Assembly (NCBI RefSeq): GCF_002115745.1
Contig: NZ_JFKB01000014.1
Span: 18,788-82,787 of the forward strand
From: Thalassospira alkalitolerans
GTDB taxonomy: Bacteria > Pseudomonadota > Alphaproteobacteria > Rhodospirillales > Thalassospiraceae
DNA length: 64,000 bases
Reading direction: 5' to 3'
Part shown: positions 44,643 to 54,156 of the stretch, piece after piece
Layout of the letters: each line of letters starts with the position of its first letter
Position numbering within the stretch: the stretch's first letter is position 1
The notes under the pieces: generated by a model
Told to the model about the DNA's origin: nothing
The model's database searches: none
What the model saw: the letters and a program-made list of their open reading frames with translations, nothing else
Position numbers and translations under genes: made by a program

Positions 44643-45749
44643 ATGCGGATCGGAATTCTGACCAGTGGTGGTGACTGTGCGGGGCTAAATGCGGTCATTC
44701 TGGCCGTGGTGCGGCGTGCTGTGCTTGGCTATGGCTGGGACGTTGTCGGGATACGTCAGGGAACCCATGGCCTGATGCAGGACCCGCCCCAGGCAATTGA
44801 TTTGAATGATCATGTAAATAATGACGGAATGCTGCGCCTTGGCGGGACGATCCTTGGCACGGTGAACAAAGGCGATCCGTTTCATTACCCGATGCCCGAT
44901 GGCAGTTTTGCCGATCGATCCGCCGAGGTTATTGCAGGTTATAACAAGCTTGGGCTTGATGCGCTGATCGGGGTGGGCGGCGATGGCAGCATGGCGATCC
45001 TGCACCGGTTGGCGAAAATGGGCGGGATCAATCTGGTCGGGATTCCTAAAACCATTGATAACGATTTGGCCCAAACGGAATATTCGATTGGGTTCACCAC
45101 GGCGGTTAACGTTGCGGTCGAGGCACTTGACCGGTTGCAGCCCACCGCAGCATCCCATGATCGCATTATGATCCTTGAAGTCATGGGCCGTGATGCCGGG
45201 CATATTGCGCTTTTTGCCGGGGTGGCTGGCGGGGCGGATGCGATCCTGATTCCGGAAATGGATTATGATCTGGATGCACTGACCGAGCATTGTCTGAACA
45301 TTCGTAAACGCGGACGCAATCATGCATTGGTCATCGTTGCCGAAGCCGTCAAACGCGATGATGGATCTGCGGTAACCCAAGAAAATGACGGACAAAAAAT
45401 ACGTTATGGCGGTATCGGCCACTGGTTGGCCGATGAACTTGGGGCGCGAACCGGCTGGGAAACACGGGTGACGGTGTTGGGCCATGTGCAGCGCGGGGGA
45501 ATTCCGTCGCCACGTGACCGGGTGATTGCATCGGCCTTTGGTGTGCATGCGGTTGATCTGATCGCCGAAGGCCGATTTGACCGCGTGGTCGCCTGGTCAA
45601 AACGCAAGGTAATTGATGTTGATATGGCCGATGTGATTGTCGGGCCACGTCTTGTTGACACCAATGGAACCATGGTTTCGACCGCCAAGGGGCTTGGTGC
45701 CTATCTTGGAACACCGCCGAAAACGGTACGAACGGCAAAGACGGTCTGA
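44643..45749 (+). CDS. 6-phosphofructokinase, group III type
   Basis: A 368-residue phosphofructokinase. GILTSGGDCAGLNAV is the N-terminal signature, GVGGDGS is at 111-116, PKTIDNDLAQTEYSIGF at 135-151 and VMGRDAGHIA follows. Gly at the E. coli 104-equivalent favours ATP over pyrophosphate, while the Lys in PKTIDND is the variant shared with PPi-using enzymes, as in actinobacterial ATP-PFKs. ATP-dependence is therefore my inference. The gene starts with a GGAGGAAA-type site directly upstream. Confidence 0.9.
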   Translation: MRIGILTSGGDCAGLNAVILAVVRRAVLGYGWDVVGIRQGTHGLMQDPPQAIDLNDHVNNDGMLRLGGTILGTVNKGDPFHYPMPDGSFADRSAEVIAGYNKLGLDALIGVGGDGSMAILHRLAKMGGINLVGIPKTIDNDLAQTEYSIGFTTAVNVAVEALDRLQPTAASHDRIMILEVMGRDAGHIALFAGVAGGADAILIPEMDYDLDALTEHCLNIRKRGRNHALVIVAEAVKRDDGSAVTQENDGQKIRYGGIGHWLADELGARTGWETRVTVLGHVQRGGIPSPRDRVIASAFGVHAVDLIAEGRFDRVVAWSKRKVIDVDMADVIVGPRLVDTNGTMVSTAKGLGAYLGTPPKTVRTAKTV

Positions 45750-45799
45750 TCAGCAGCAGGCCATCTTGGAATTAAAAATGAAAAACGGACAGGTTGGAC

Positions 45800-46276
45800 A
45801 TGAACGCAGAGGAAGTCTGGACCTTTACGGTCGAGATGTATGGCCGCGACGGTGTTGCATCATTATGTCTTGAATTGCAGGAAAGTTGTGGTCTGGATGT
45901 GAATATGTTGTTGTTCATGTTCTGTCTTGGCCAAAATGGGTTGGCGCCATACAGCATATCGGCACTTGAAAATGCGGTGCGCAATTGGCGTGAGCAGGTG
46001 ATTGTACCTTTGCGCTCTGCACGGCGGTTTCTGCGCAATGTCGATCGGGACGACGCGCAAAAGCTGCGTGGCAAGGTCAAGAATGATGAGCTGAGTGCCG
46101 AGCGCATCGAACAGAAATTATTATGTGATGCGGTCGAAACAATCCCGGCAAACGATCCGTTTGCCCCGGCGCATGCCTATTTATCGCCGACGCGGTTTAA
46201 TCTGAGCCAGTCCGAATGTGATCAGGCGCTTTATCTGCTGTGTACCCGTATGGGCCTGATCAAAAAAGCCGGATAA
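45800..46276 (+). CDS. TIGR02444 family protein
   Basis: A 158-residue protein of unknown function, beginning MNAEEVWTFTVEMYGRDGVASLCLELQ and containing GLDVNMLLFMFCLG, as in the TIGR02444 family of small helical proteins. TTG at 45794 is in frame but ATG at 45800 is preferred. It follows the phosphofructokinase by 50 bases and converges with ubiX. Confidence 0.82.
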   Translation: MNAEEVWTFTVEMYGRDGVASLCLELQESCGLDVNMLLFMFCLGQNGLAPYSISALENAVRNWREQVIVPLRSARRFLRNVDRDDAQKLRGKVKNDELSAERIEQKLLCDAVETIPANDPFAPAHAYLSPTRFNLSQSECDQALYLLCTRMGLIKKAG

Positions 46277-46300
46277 TGGTTTGAGTTTCAGGTTCTTACC

Positions 46301-46918
46301 CTAGTCCGTCTTGCGCGGTTTGCCGGTGACCGGGATATGGTTTTGGGCATCGGCATCGCCCCAACGGGCAGTTTCCGGCAGATCGATATCAAACAGGTCA
46401 AGAATCCGGCCACAGCTTTGCGTGACCATTTCATCAAGGGATTGCGGTCGGGCATAGAAGGCCGGAACCGGCGGGGCGATGATGGCCCCATTTTCGGTGG
46501 CAAGTGCCATATTGCGGATGTGGCCGGCATGCAGCGGTGTTTCGCGTGCCATCAAAACCAGACGACGTCGTTCTTTGAGCATCACATCGGCAGCGCGGGC
46601 GATCAGGTTATCGGCGACTCCGTTTGCGACCTCGGCCAGAGACTTCATCGAGCAAGGAGCGATGACCATGCCGCGTGCGCGGAACGACCCGGATGCAATT
46701 GATGCACCGATATCGGAATTATCATGGACGACGTCTGCCATCTCTTTGATATCACGAATTTTAAAGTCGGTTTCATAGGCGATTGTGCGTTCGGCCGCCT
46801 TTGAGAGGATCAGGTGAGTCTCGATTGGTGTGGCTTTTAGCATTTGTAAAAAACGGATGCCGTAAATCACCCCGGATGCGCCGGTTATACCAATGATAAG
46901 TCGATCCTTTTGAGACAT
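46301..46918 (-). CDS. ubiX: Flavin prenyltransferase UbiX
   Basis: A 205-residue enzyme that prenylates FMN to make the cofactor for UbiD decarboxylases in ubiquinone synthesis. LIIGITGASGVIYGIRFLQML and VIAPCSMKSLAEVANGVADNLIARAADVMLKERRRLVLMARETP are canonical. A GTG start at 46939 is in frame but the ATG matches homologues. No ubiD lies in the window. The last 20 residues are an unconserved tail. Confidence 0.95.
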   Translation of the reverse strand: MSQKDRLIIGITGASGVIYGIRFLQMLKATPIETHLILSKAAERTIAYETDFKIRDIKEMADVVHDNSDIGASIASGSFRARGMVIAPCSMKSLAEVANGVADNLIARAADVMLKERRRLVLMARETPLHAGHIRNMALATENGAIIAPPVPAFYARPQSLDEMVTQSCGRILDLFDIDLPETARWGDADAQNHIPVTGKPRKTD

Positions 46919-47033
46919 TTTATGTGTTACCCAGATCACTATTTAAACAGTTTTATCGTCGAAAGACTGGAAATCATATTACAGAATTACTACCATCAAT
47001 GTGTGGGCAATGTCAGAATTGAGGAGTAGGCGA

Positions 47034-47198
47034 ATGAGTGTTCAATCCCATGTCGAAGCTCTAACTGTCAAACATGCTGCGCTTGAGCAGGAACTCCATA
47101 CCGAGCAGCGCCGACCGGCGCCTGATGATTCCCGTGTTGCAGACATTAAACGCCGCAAGCTCGAAATCAAAGACGAGATAAATCGAATAACCCATTAG
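47034..47198 (+). CDS. DUF465/YdcH-like small protein (second copy)
   Basis: A 54-residue helical protein: MSVQSHVEALTVKHAALEQEL, then DIKRRKLEIKDEINRI, matching DUF465. GAGGAG stands eight bases upstream. It is shorter than the copy at 44316, and the two are probably paralogues. A hairpin at 47303-47346 may end its transcript. Confidence 0.85.
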   Translation: MSVQSHVEALTVKHAALEQELHTEQRRPAPDDSRVADIKRRKLEIKDEINRITH

Positions 47199-47658
47199 CC
47201 GTCAAGAGGATGCTGGCAAAAAACGTGCAGCACCATGACGAAGCTGTGCGGATTGCCTGAAAAACGCATCTCTTGCGCATAGATCTCAGCCTTTTATTCT
47301 TGCCGCCTCTGCATGTAGCCCACCGTGCGAGGCGGCATTCTTGTTAGCATCTTTCCGTTTTTCGGGCGTGCCTTTTTTGCGAGGCAAGATGCTTTCTGGA
47401 TTGATTTCAATCCGCAAAAATACCCCGGTTTTCTGCCCTCTACCAATGTCTAAGGGGCATTGGAAATTTAAATCGGTATTATGATGCCGAATTAGGAGTG
47501 CAGCACAGAGTTTGCAATCCTGAAAGCAGATCGGGTCGACGAAATTACCGGGCGAATATCATAGACAAACGTGACCGGTATTTCGCAACAACGCAGCATA
47601 TAAGCCAGACGCGTATTTTCGGGCAAAAGATCCAGACGCGCGGGAGGAAGTTTCAGAA
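47199..47658. other. Intergenic region between DUF465 and prpE
   Basis: 460 bases with no supportable gene. It contains the hairpin at 47303-47346 and a second small TGCC/GGCA loop near 47370-47387. The prpE side has GGGAGGAAG as its ribosome-binding site. No regulator site is recognisable. Confidence 0.5.
47303..47346 (+). terminator. Probable terminator after the second DUF465 gene
   Basis: GCCGCCTC pairs with GAGGCGGC, continued by GCA/TGC past a bulged T. The run ATTCTTGTT follows. The stem is strong, the U-tract moderate. Confidence 0.6.
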
Positions 47659-49560
47659 ATGACGGGTCGTTATCAGGAAATCTATGATCGCTCGATCTCG
47701 GATAAGGAAGGTTTCTGGGCCGAGGCCGCAGAAAATCTGTCTTGGTACAAGAAGTGGGACCGTGTGCTTGATGATAGCAATGCCCCGCTTTACCGATGGT
47801 TCACTGGCGGACAGGTAAATACCTGTTTTAATGCGCTGGATCGCCATATTGAAAATGGCCGCGGCGAACAGGCGGCCCTGATCTATGACAGCCCTGTGAC
47901 TGATACGGTTGAAACCTTTACCTATAACCGTTTGCGCGATGAGGTGGCCCGGCTTGCCGGTGCGTTGCATGCCAAGGGCGTGACCAAGGGCGACCGGGTT
48001 ATTATTTATATGCCGATGATCCCGCAGGCCGCACAGGCGATGCTGGCTTGTGCGCGGATCGGGGCAATCCATTCTGTCGTATTTGGCGGGTTTGCGGCCC
48101 ATGAACTGGCGACCCGGATCAATGATGCCAAACCTAAAATCATATTGGGGGCAAGTTGTGGCATCGAAGGATCACGCGTGATCGAATACAAACCGCTTAT
48201 GGATCGTGCGATTGAACAGGCAACGCATAAACCGCAATCGGTTCTGATGTTCCAGCGTGCCCAATGCACGGCCCCGTTGATGGATGGACGTGACTTTGAC
48301 TGGATGGCGGAATGCGCCAAGGCCGCACCGGCTGATTGTGTGCCTGTGGCAGCAACCGATCCGCTTTATGTGCTTTATACGTCGGGCACAACCGGAGAAC
48401 CCAAGGGGGTTGTTCGTGACAATGGTGGGCATATGGTTGCCCTGCATTGGTCGATGAAGAATATTTATGATGTTGATGCCGGTGATGTTTATTGGGCTGC
48501 ATCGGATGTCGGATGGGTTGTCGGGCATTCTTATATTGTTTATGGGCCGCTTTTGGCGGGCTGTACGACGGTGATGTATGAAGGCAAACCGGTTGGCACC
48601 CCGGATGCTGGCGCGTTTTGGCGGGTGATTTCACAGCATCGGGTCAAGGTTCTGTTTACCGCACCAACCGCGTTTCGCGCGATTAAACGTGACGACCCTA
48701 ACGCCGGAATGATGGCCAATTATGATCTTTCCAGCCTAAAGGCGCTTTATCTTGCGGGGGAACGATCCGATCCCGATACCTTGCATTGGGCCGAAGACAG
48801 CCTTGGCGTACCGGTAATTGATCATTGGTGGCAGACGGAAACCGGTTGGTCGATTTGTGCCAATCCGCGTGGCATTGAAATGTTACCAATCAAATATGGT
48901 TCGCCAACGGTTGCGGCGTGTGGCTGGGATGTTCAGGTCGTGGACGAAGGCGGCAAACCGCTTGAGCGCGGCAAGATCGGGGCGTTGGTCGCCAAACTGC
49001 CATTGCCGCCCGGAACGTTGCCGACACTTTGGCAGAACGAGGCGCGCTATATATCTTCCTATCTGGAAGAGTTCCCGGGCTATTACGCCACCGGGGATGC
49101 CGGTTTTATTGATGATGATGGCTATGTTTATGTGATGTCACGCACCGATGACATCATCAATGTCGCGGGGCATCGCCTGTCGACCGGGGCCATGGAAGAA
49201 GTTCTGTCTGGTCATCCCGACGTTGCCGAATGTGCGGTGATTGGCGTGCATGATGATCTGAAAGGCCAATTGCCATTGGGCTTTGTTGTTTTGAAATCCG
49301 GTGTGCTCCGCCCGCACGAGGCGATCATCAAGGAATTGGTTGCCATGGTGCGTGATCAGATCGGCCCGGTTGCCGCCTTTAAACAAGCAACGGTTATTGA
49401 TCGATTACCCAAGACGCGATCAGGGAAAATCCTGCGTAAAACCATGCGGTCCATCGCAGATGGCGAAACCTATAATGCGCCAGCGACTATTGATGATCCG
49501 GGGGTTCTGCCGGAAATTGCCGTTGCCCTTAAAGATATCGGTTACGCCAAACCGGCATAA
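47659..49560 (+). CDS. prpE: Propionyl-CoA synthetase
   Basis: A 633-residue AMP-forming acyl-CoA synthetase. The PrpE-specific parts are WFTGGQVNTCFNALDRHIENGRG, YKPLMDRAIEQAT and SWYKKWDRVL. The core has YTSGTTGEPKGVVRDNGGH and HWWQTETGWSI, and a C-terminal PKTRSGKILRKT with the acetylatable lysine. It is closer to propionyl- than acetyl-CoA synthetase by these signatures. It is a single gene with no methylcitrate neighbours in the window. Confidence 0.93.
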   Translation: MTGRYQEIYDRSISDKEGFWAEAAENLSWYKKWDRVLDDSNAPLYRWFTGGQVNTCFNALDRHIENGRGEQAALIYDSPVTDTVETFTYNRLRDEVARLAGALHAKGVTKGDRVIIYMPMIPQAAQAMLACARIGAIHSVVFGGFAAHELATRINDAKPKIILGASCGIEGSRVIEYKPLMDRAIEQATHKPQSVLMFQRAQCTAPLMDGRDFDWMAECAKAAPADCVPVAATDPLYVLYTSGTTGEPKGVVRDNGGHMVALHWSMKNIYDVDAGDVYWAASDVGWVVGHSYIVYGPLLAGCTTVMYEGKPVGTPDAGAFWRVISQHRVKVLFTAPTAFRAIKRDDPNAGMMANYDLSSLKALYLAGERSDPDTLHWAEDSLGVPVIDHWWQTETGWSICANPRGIEMLPIKYGSPTVAACGWDVQVVDEGGKPLERGKIGALVAKLPLPPGTLPTLWQNEARYISSYLEEFPGYYATGDAGFIDDDGYVYVMSRTDDIINVAGHRLSTGAMEEVLSGHPDVAECAVIGVHDDLKGQLPLGFVVLKSGVLRPHEAIIKELVAMVRDQIGPVAAFKQATVIDRLPKTRSGKILRKTMRSIADGETYNAPATIDDPGVLPEIAVALKDIGYAKPA

Positions 49561-49604
49561 CCGGGGCGTTTGGTGAGCTCCCAAAGGTCGAGATAAGAAC
49601 GGGT

Positions 49605-50879
49605 TTAGGTAACCGTCCGTCGGGGCAACCTGACGGACGGATTTTTTGTACCTGATCCGGAAACCTTTGATGGCTGGGCAGCCGTTGCGTTGGGGCGCGT
49701 TTGTAACAGCCGATAAAGCAGAACGGCTGCAACAAATGCACAGGCCATCAAGCCACTTGAAAGCCAAAGCGCACCGTTTGTCCCCCAGTGACCAATCACC
49801 CGTTCAAACAAACTTGGCGCCAAAGCGGATAGAACAAAACCGGGGATCAGCAATCGACCCACCTGATGGCCGTAATGGGTATTGCCAAAGATCATCAGGG
49901 GCAGGGTACCGCGCGTAATCGACAGAACGCCGTTGGCCGCGCCATAGAACAGGGTAAATGCCATTGCGGCAATCGCAAATTCGTTGCCCCAGAACGCCAG
50001 CAGAAAGCATAAAGGCAGGATTGCCGTTGCAATCACCGTCAGTGTCGCAGGCGAAATTCGACGCCCAAACAGAACTTCGGCTGTACGTGCAACCGTTTGC
50101 CCAATCCCGCGCAGAGCGGCGATCTTGATTGCAAGGGCGGTGCCCAGTCCAAGCCCGATCAAAACGGTAATCAGATGAGCGGACATGGCGGCATTAACGA
50201 CATTTAACAACGTAACGATTGCCGCATACAGGACCCCGCATAACCATTGCTGTGGCGGTAATTGGGTATCGTCGGGGGTGGTATGATCGCTGCTGCGGTT
50301 GGGGGGCTGTTTGCCTCCGTGTCGGGCTTGACCCACCGGGATGCCTGCATGCAGCGGGACAGTCAGCAGGGCACATAAAGCATAACAAACGAGCGCAGCA
50401 GCAAGGCCGAATTCAGTTTGGATCAAATGCCCCAACGGCCAAAAAATGGTTGATGCGAGGCCTCCAAACAGGGTGATCTGCCCCATGGCCCGTCTGGCAT
50501 CGCGCCCGCCGATATGTGCCAATGTGGCAAAGGCCGCATCATAAAGGGTGGCACGCATGGCAACGCCAAGGATGATCCAGCCGATAAAATGCAAAATCAG
50601 GTGATCGGCAAATGCCAGGATCAGACAACCACCGGCATTCAGACATGATCCTGCCATCATGATGGTTCGCCCGCCATGACGGTCAATCATCTTGCCGCAA
50701 AACGGGGAAACAATGGCCATGACCAAAAGAGATGTCGAAAAACCGGCATAGACGATGCTGTCGGGCCAATCATGGGTTTGGGCAATCAGGGGGCCAAAAT
50801 TACCAATCAGGTAATAGGCCGTGCCCCAACTGATCAATTGTCCCAATCCCAGTTTGACGACGAGGGCGCGGGTAATCAT
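49605..50879 (-). CDS. MFS transporter
   Basis: A 424-residue major facilitator with about 12 transmembrane helices. The A-like motif GKMIDRHGGRTIMM appears between helices 2 and 3, and the central loop (GQARHGGKQPPNRSSDHTT) is cytoplasmic. The substrate is unknown. It overlaps the upstream GNAT gene by four bases (ATGA), so the pair is co-translated, which suggests a resistance or detoxification unit in which the acetyltransferase modifies what the pump moves. Confidence 0.85.
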   Translation of the reverse strand: MITRALVVKLGLGQLISWGTAYYLIGNFGPLIAQTHDWPDSIVYAGFSTSLLVMAIVSPFCGKMIDRHGGRTIMMAGSCLNAGGCLILAFADHLILHFIGWIILGVAMRATLYDAAFATLAHIGGRDARRAMGQITLFGGLASTIFWPLGHLIQTEFGLAAALVCYALCALLTVPLHAGIPVGQARHGGKQPPNRSSDHTTPDDTQLPPQQWLCGVLYAAIVTLLNVVNAAMSAHLITVLIGLGLGTALAIKIAALRGIGQTVARTAEVLFGRRISPATLTVIATAILPLCFLLAFWGNEFAIAAMAFTLFYGAANGVLSITRGTLPLMIFGNTHYGHQVGRLLIPGFVLSALAPSLFERVIGHWGTNGALWLSSGLMACAFVAAVLLYRLLQTRPNATAAQPSKVSGSGTKNPSVRLPRRTVT

Positions 50880-51448
50880 TTTTCAACAGGGGCGGGAAGA
50901 ACCGGTTTATCCGTGCCAAGAGAACGCTGCATCAAAATAGAATCAAGCCATCGGCCAAATTTGTATCCGACCTTGTGGAAGGTCCCGGTCATTTCGAACC
51001 CGAACTTGCGATGCAGCGCAATCGACGCATGATTATGGCTGTCGCCAATTACAGCGATCATCTGTTGCCAGGGGCCTGTTTCGCAACGTTCAAGCAAGGC
51101 GGCCATCAATGTCGCCCCGATACCGCTACCAATGCAATCTGGCGCGACATAGATCGAATTTTCGATGGTGTGGCGATAGGCCGAACGTGGGCGATACAGG
51201 CTGGCATAACAATATCCGGCGATGACATCGCTGCGCATGGCCACCAGATAGGGCAGGCCATGGTCGCGAATGGCTGTAAACCGGTTGGCGATTTCACCTT
51301 TGTTTGGCGGGATTTCCTCGAACGAGGCCGTGCCGGTCTGAACATGATGGCGATATATCGCGGTGATTGCCGGGATATCCGATGAGGCGGCATCACGGAT
51401 AACCAGTTTGGTCGGGATAGCGGGGGCAAGCGGGCTTTCAAAAGACAT
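50876..51448 (-). CDS. GNAT acetyltransferase, phosphinothricin-acetyltransferase-like
   Basis: A 190-residue acetyltransferase resembling the Pat/Bar family: AITAIYRHHVQTGTASFEEIPP, then YLVAMRSDVIAGYCYASLYRPRSAYRHTIENSIYVAP, then GFEMTGTFHKVGYKFGRWLDSILMQRSLG. Known members acetylate phosphinothricin, methionine sulfoximine or related amino acids. The substrate here is inferred only. The gene is divergent from a LysR regulator and co-translated with an MFS pump. Confidence 0.85.
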   Translation of the reverse strand: MSFESPLAPAIPTKLVIRDAASSDIPAITAIYRHHVQTGTASFEEIPPNKGEIANRFTAIRDHGLPYLVAMRSDVIAGYCYASLYRPRSAYRHTIENSIYVAPDCIGSGIGATLMAALLERCETGPWQQMIAVIGDSHNHASIALHRKFGFEMTGTFHKVGYKFGRWLDSILMQRSLGTDKPVLPAPVEK

Positions 51449-51555
51449 TGATGTGATTTCCGTGACAGTGATTGATCGTGTTGGATGACATTAATCGGGA
51501 AATCAGGATAAGATCAGATTTGTATTCTTATGCAAATGATAAGGAAAGCTTTGGT

Positions 51556-52455
51556 ATGCGCAGCCTTAACCTGGATCAATTGCATGCTTTTGCCGATGTG
51601 ATCGAACTGGGCAGCTTTTCCGCCGCAGCGACACGTCAAAACCTAAGCCAACCAGCCATCAGTCAACAAATCCGCCAGCTTGAAGACCGATTGGGGGTGC
51701 GTTTGATCGAACGTGTTGGCAAGCGGGCCATGCCGACACCGGCCGGGCAGGCATTATTGGACCGGGTTGGGGAAATCGATGCATCGGTTCAAAATGCACT
51801 GGATGCGGTGGCGGGATTTGCACGCGGGACAATTGGGCAGGTGCGGATCGGTACCGGAGCGACCGCCTGTATTTATTTCCTGCCAAAGGTGTTGGAGCAA
51901 TTGCAACGACGCTTTCCCGGGCTTGAGGTTATTGTTCGTACCGGCAATACCAGTGAGGTTTTGAAATCAATTGAGGAAAATAGCCTTGATATCGGGCTTG
52001 TAACGCTGCCCGCCGCGGGGCGCAGTTTGGATGTCACCCCCGTTCTGACTGATCCATTTGTCGCAATCTTTGCCGAGGGGGCGGATGTTCCGGATCAAAT
52101 TGGGCCGACCGATTTGGTCGATATGCCGCTGGTGCTTTACGAGCGCGGTGGCCATACTCGAACGATTGTCGATGACTGGCTGCGCGCCGCCGGGATTGTC
52201 GGCAATTCGATTATGGAACTGGGCAGTGTCGAAGCGATCAAGGAACTGGTTGGTGCCGGGCTGGGGGCGACGATTTTGCCTGCCATGGGGGCACGGCTGG
52301 GTCGGACCCAGTTTCCGATCAAGACGCGGCCGCTTGTTCCCGGTCTTGCGCGTCAGCTTGCCCTTGTGGTGCGTCGGGATAAGGTTCTGGGTCGCGGGCT
52401 TCGTGAAGTTCGCAATAGTTTGATGACGGCAGCACGTGATTGGCCCACGGCCTAG
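51556..52455 (+). CDS. LysR family transcriptional regulator
   Basis: A 299-residue LysR protein. The HTH (SFSAAATRQNLSQPAISQQIRQLEDRLGVRLIERVGKRAMPT) is at about residues 16-58, and the periplasmic-binding-protein-like domain follows from residue 90. The ATG with AAGGA upstream is chosen over the ORF start at 51472. It is divergent from the GNAT-MFS pair, so it is likely their regulator. Confidence 0.92.
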   Translation: MRSLNLDQLHAFADVIELGSFSAAATRQNLSQPAISQQIRQLEDRLGVRLIERVGKRAMPTPAGQALLDRVGEIDASVQNALDAVAGFARGTIGQVRIGTGATACIYFLPKVLEQLQRRFPGLEVIVRTGNTSEVLKSIEENSLDIGLVTLPAAGRSLDVTPVLTDPFVAIFAEGADVPDQIGPTDLVDMPLVLYERGGHTRTIVDDWLRAAGIVGNSIMELGSVEAIKELVGAGLGATILPAMGARLGRTQFPIKTRPLVPGLARQLALVVRRDKVLGRGLREVRNSLMTAARDWPTA

Positions 52456-52495
52456 ACCTTGAAGCTAATCGTTTTAAGTGCGATCAGCCCTGAGG

Positions 52496-53305
52496 CTAGT
52501 CATCTTCAGGAACATAAAAGGTCGGAAATTCCGCGTTTGGTTCCGGGATGTGCAGGGCGACACCGCTTTTTTCAATCATTTGGACGATCGCATCGGGCGG
52601 TGGGCTATCGGTAAAGAATGCGGTGACCTGGGTAACCGATCCGCCGCGCACCACAGCATTCCGGCCAAATTTGGTGTGGTCTGCAACCAGATAGGTCTGG
52701 CGCGAATTGCTTAGAATGGCGGAACGCGCCCGGACTTCTTGTTCATCGAAATCAAGCAAGCTGCCATCGGCGTCAATGCCGCCAACGCCAAATATGCCGT
52801 AATCGACTTTGTAGCTGTTGAAGAATGCTTCGACTTCCGGGCCAAGAACGTCGCGGTCCCGGTTGCGTAGCCGGCCACCAATCAGGGTGACATCAAAACT
52901 GTCATTGGTTGCGGCAACATAGGCGACATTCAGGTTGTTGGTGAAAATGCGCAAGCCGCGATGCTGTAAAAGGGCGCTTGCGACAAGTTCCGGTGTTGTG
53001 CCGATGGAAAAGAACAGGGAAGCGCCATCTGGAATGGCGCGTGCAACAAGGGCTGCGATCTTGCGTTTTTCATTTACATGCAAAACCTTGCGCGCCCGAT
53101 AGGCGATGTTTTCATGCTCAAGAGCGGGTTCAACGCCACCATGACGACGGCGAAGCAATCCTTCGTCGCACAGGGCATTTACATCGCGGCGAATGGTTTG
53201 CGGGGTTACCTGAAAACGTTCGGCAAGCTGTTCAATGGTTTTAAAGCCGTCAGCGCGGACAAGTTCAACGATACTGGCCTGACGTTCGGTCGGACGTTTT
53301 TGCAT
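52496..53305 (-). CDS. DeoR/GlpR family transcriptional regulator
   Basis: A 269-residue DeoR-type regulator. The HTH is RQASIVELVRADGFKTIEQLAERFQVTPQTIRRDVNALCDEGLLRRRHGG, and the sugar-phosphate-isomerase-like C-terminal domain includes DYGIFGVGGIDADGSLLDFDEQEV. GlpR-like members sense glycerol-3-phosphate and others other sugar phosphates. No sugar gene is adjacent, so its target is unknown. It converges with the LysR gene and follows trcR on the same strand. Confidence 0.92.
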   Translation of the reverse strand: MQKRPTERQASIVELVRADGFKTIEQLAERFQVTPQTIRRDVNALCDEGLLRRRHGGVEPALEHENIAYRARKVLHVNEKRKIAALVARAIPDGASLFFSIGTTPELVASALLQHRGLRIFTNNLNVAYVAATNDSFDVTLIGGRLRNRDRDVLGPEVEAFFNSYKVDYGIFGVGGIDADGSLLDFDEQEVRARSAILSNSRQTYLVADHTKFGRNAVVRGGSVTQVTAFFTDSPPPDAIVQMIEKSGVALHIPEPNAEFPTFYVPEDD

Positions 53306-53439
53306 GAGACGTTTTCTTTGGCGATTGTTTTGCGGTTTTTGTGCAAACGAATGTTATGTCGTGCTCATTTCAATAATATTACCGTTTAACGGCATTCGTA
53401 TGAAACAAAACATATTCGCTTTTGCGAAAGCGCCAAAGA

Positions 53440-53466
53440 GAAAAGGCCGCCAGAGTGGCGGCCTTT
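53440..53466 (-). terminator. Intrinsic terminator after trcR
   Basis: On the minus strand AAAGGCCGCC pairs perfectly with GGCGGCCTTT around ACTCT, followed by TCTCTTT. Confidence 0.88.
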
Positions 53467-53475
53467 CTATTTCGG

Positions 53476-54156
53476 TCAGGAGCGGAACAGGTTTTCTGCT
53501 GCTTCCATGTAATCCGACGTTTTTGGTGCGGATCTTTTCCCGGTGTCTTTTTTGCCAGGGTAATCCGGTTCCGGATTGATCTGCAATTCTTCGGGCAACG
53601 GATCCGGCTCGACATTTTTGACGATTTTTTCCGGATTTTTGTTTCGTGCGATCACAACCTGTTTCTCAAGGTCAAGCTCGATGCAAAGGCCCATTGTTAC
53701 CGGATTACGCGGCGTCAGATTGGCCGAGTTCCAGTGCGTCCGGTCACGAATTTTGCCGATCGTGTCTTTGGTGGTGCCGATCAGTTTGCAAACCTGCGCA
53801 TCAGACAGTTCCGGGTGATGTTTCAAAAGCCATGCAATCGCATTCGGGCGATCCTGACGTTTCGAAACAGGGGTGTAACGTGCCCCTTTGCCGTGTGCGC
53901 GCGGGCGCGGCAGATCGGATTTTGCCATTTTCAGCAATGCACGCGGATCAGCTTCACAGCGGGCGATCTCTTCTTTGGTCAACTGACCATTTGAAACCGG
54001 GTCCAAACCGACAATCCCCTGATTGACATCGCCATCGGCGATTGCCTGGATTTCCAGCTCGTGCAATTCCGTAAAGGCAGCAATTTGCCGGAACGACAAG
54101 CCGGAATTGTCGATAAGCCAAACGGCTGTTGCTTTCGGCATGAGGGGCTGAGCCAT
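53476..54156 (-). CDS. trcR: DUF1013 cell-cycle transcription factor TrcR
   Basis: A 226-residue DUF1013 protein, MAQPLMPKATAVWLIDNSGLSFRQIAAF at the N-terminus. The Caulobacter member of this family is TrcR, an essential factor associated with RNA polymerase and cell-cycle promoters. The central DRPNAIAWLLKHHPELSDAQVCKLIGTTKDTIGKIRDRTHW looks like a helix-turn-helix. The strong AGGAGGAATT site precedes the start. An 8-bp dyad sits about 215 bases upstream. A variable acidic/Lys-rich C-terminus ends the protein. Confidence 0.93.
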   Translation of the reverse strand: MAQPLMPKATAVWLIDNSGLSFRQIAAFTELHELEIQAIADGDVNQGIVGLDPVSNGQLTKEEIARCEADPRALLKMAKSDLPRPRAHGKGARYTPVSKRQDRPNAIAWLLKHHPELSDAQVCKLIGTTKDTIGKIRDRTHWNSANLTPRNPVTMGLCIELDLEKQVVIARNKNPEKIVKNVEPDPLPEELQINPEPDYPGKKDTGKRSAPKTSDYMEAAENLFRS

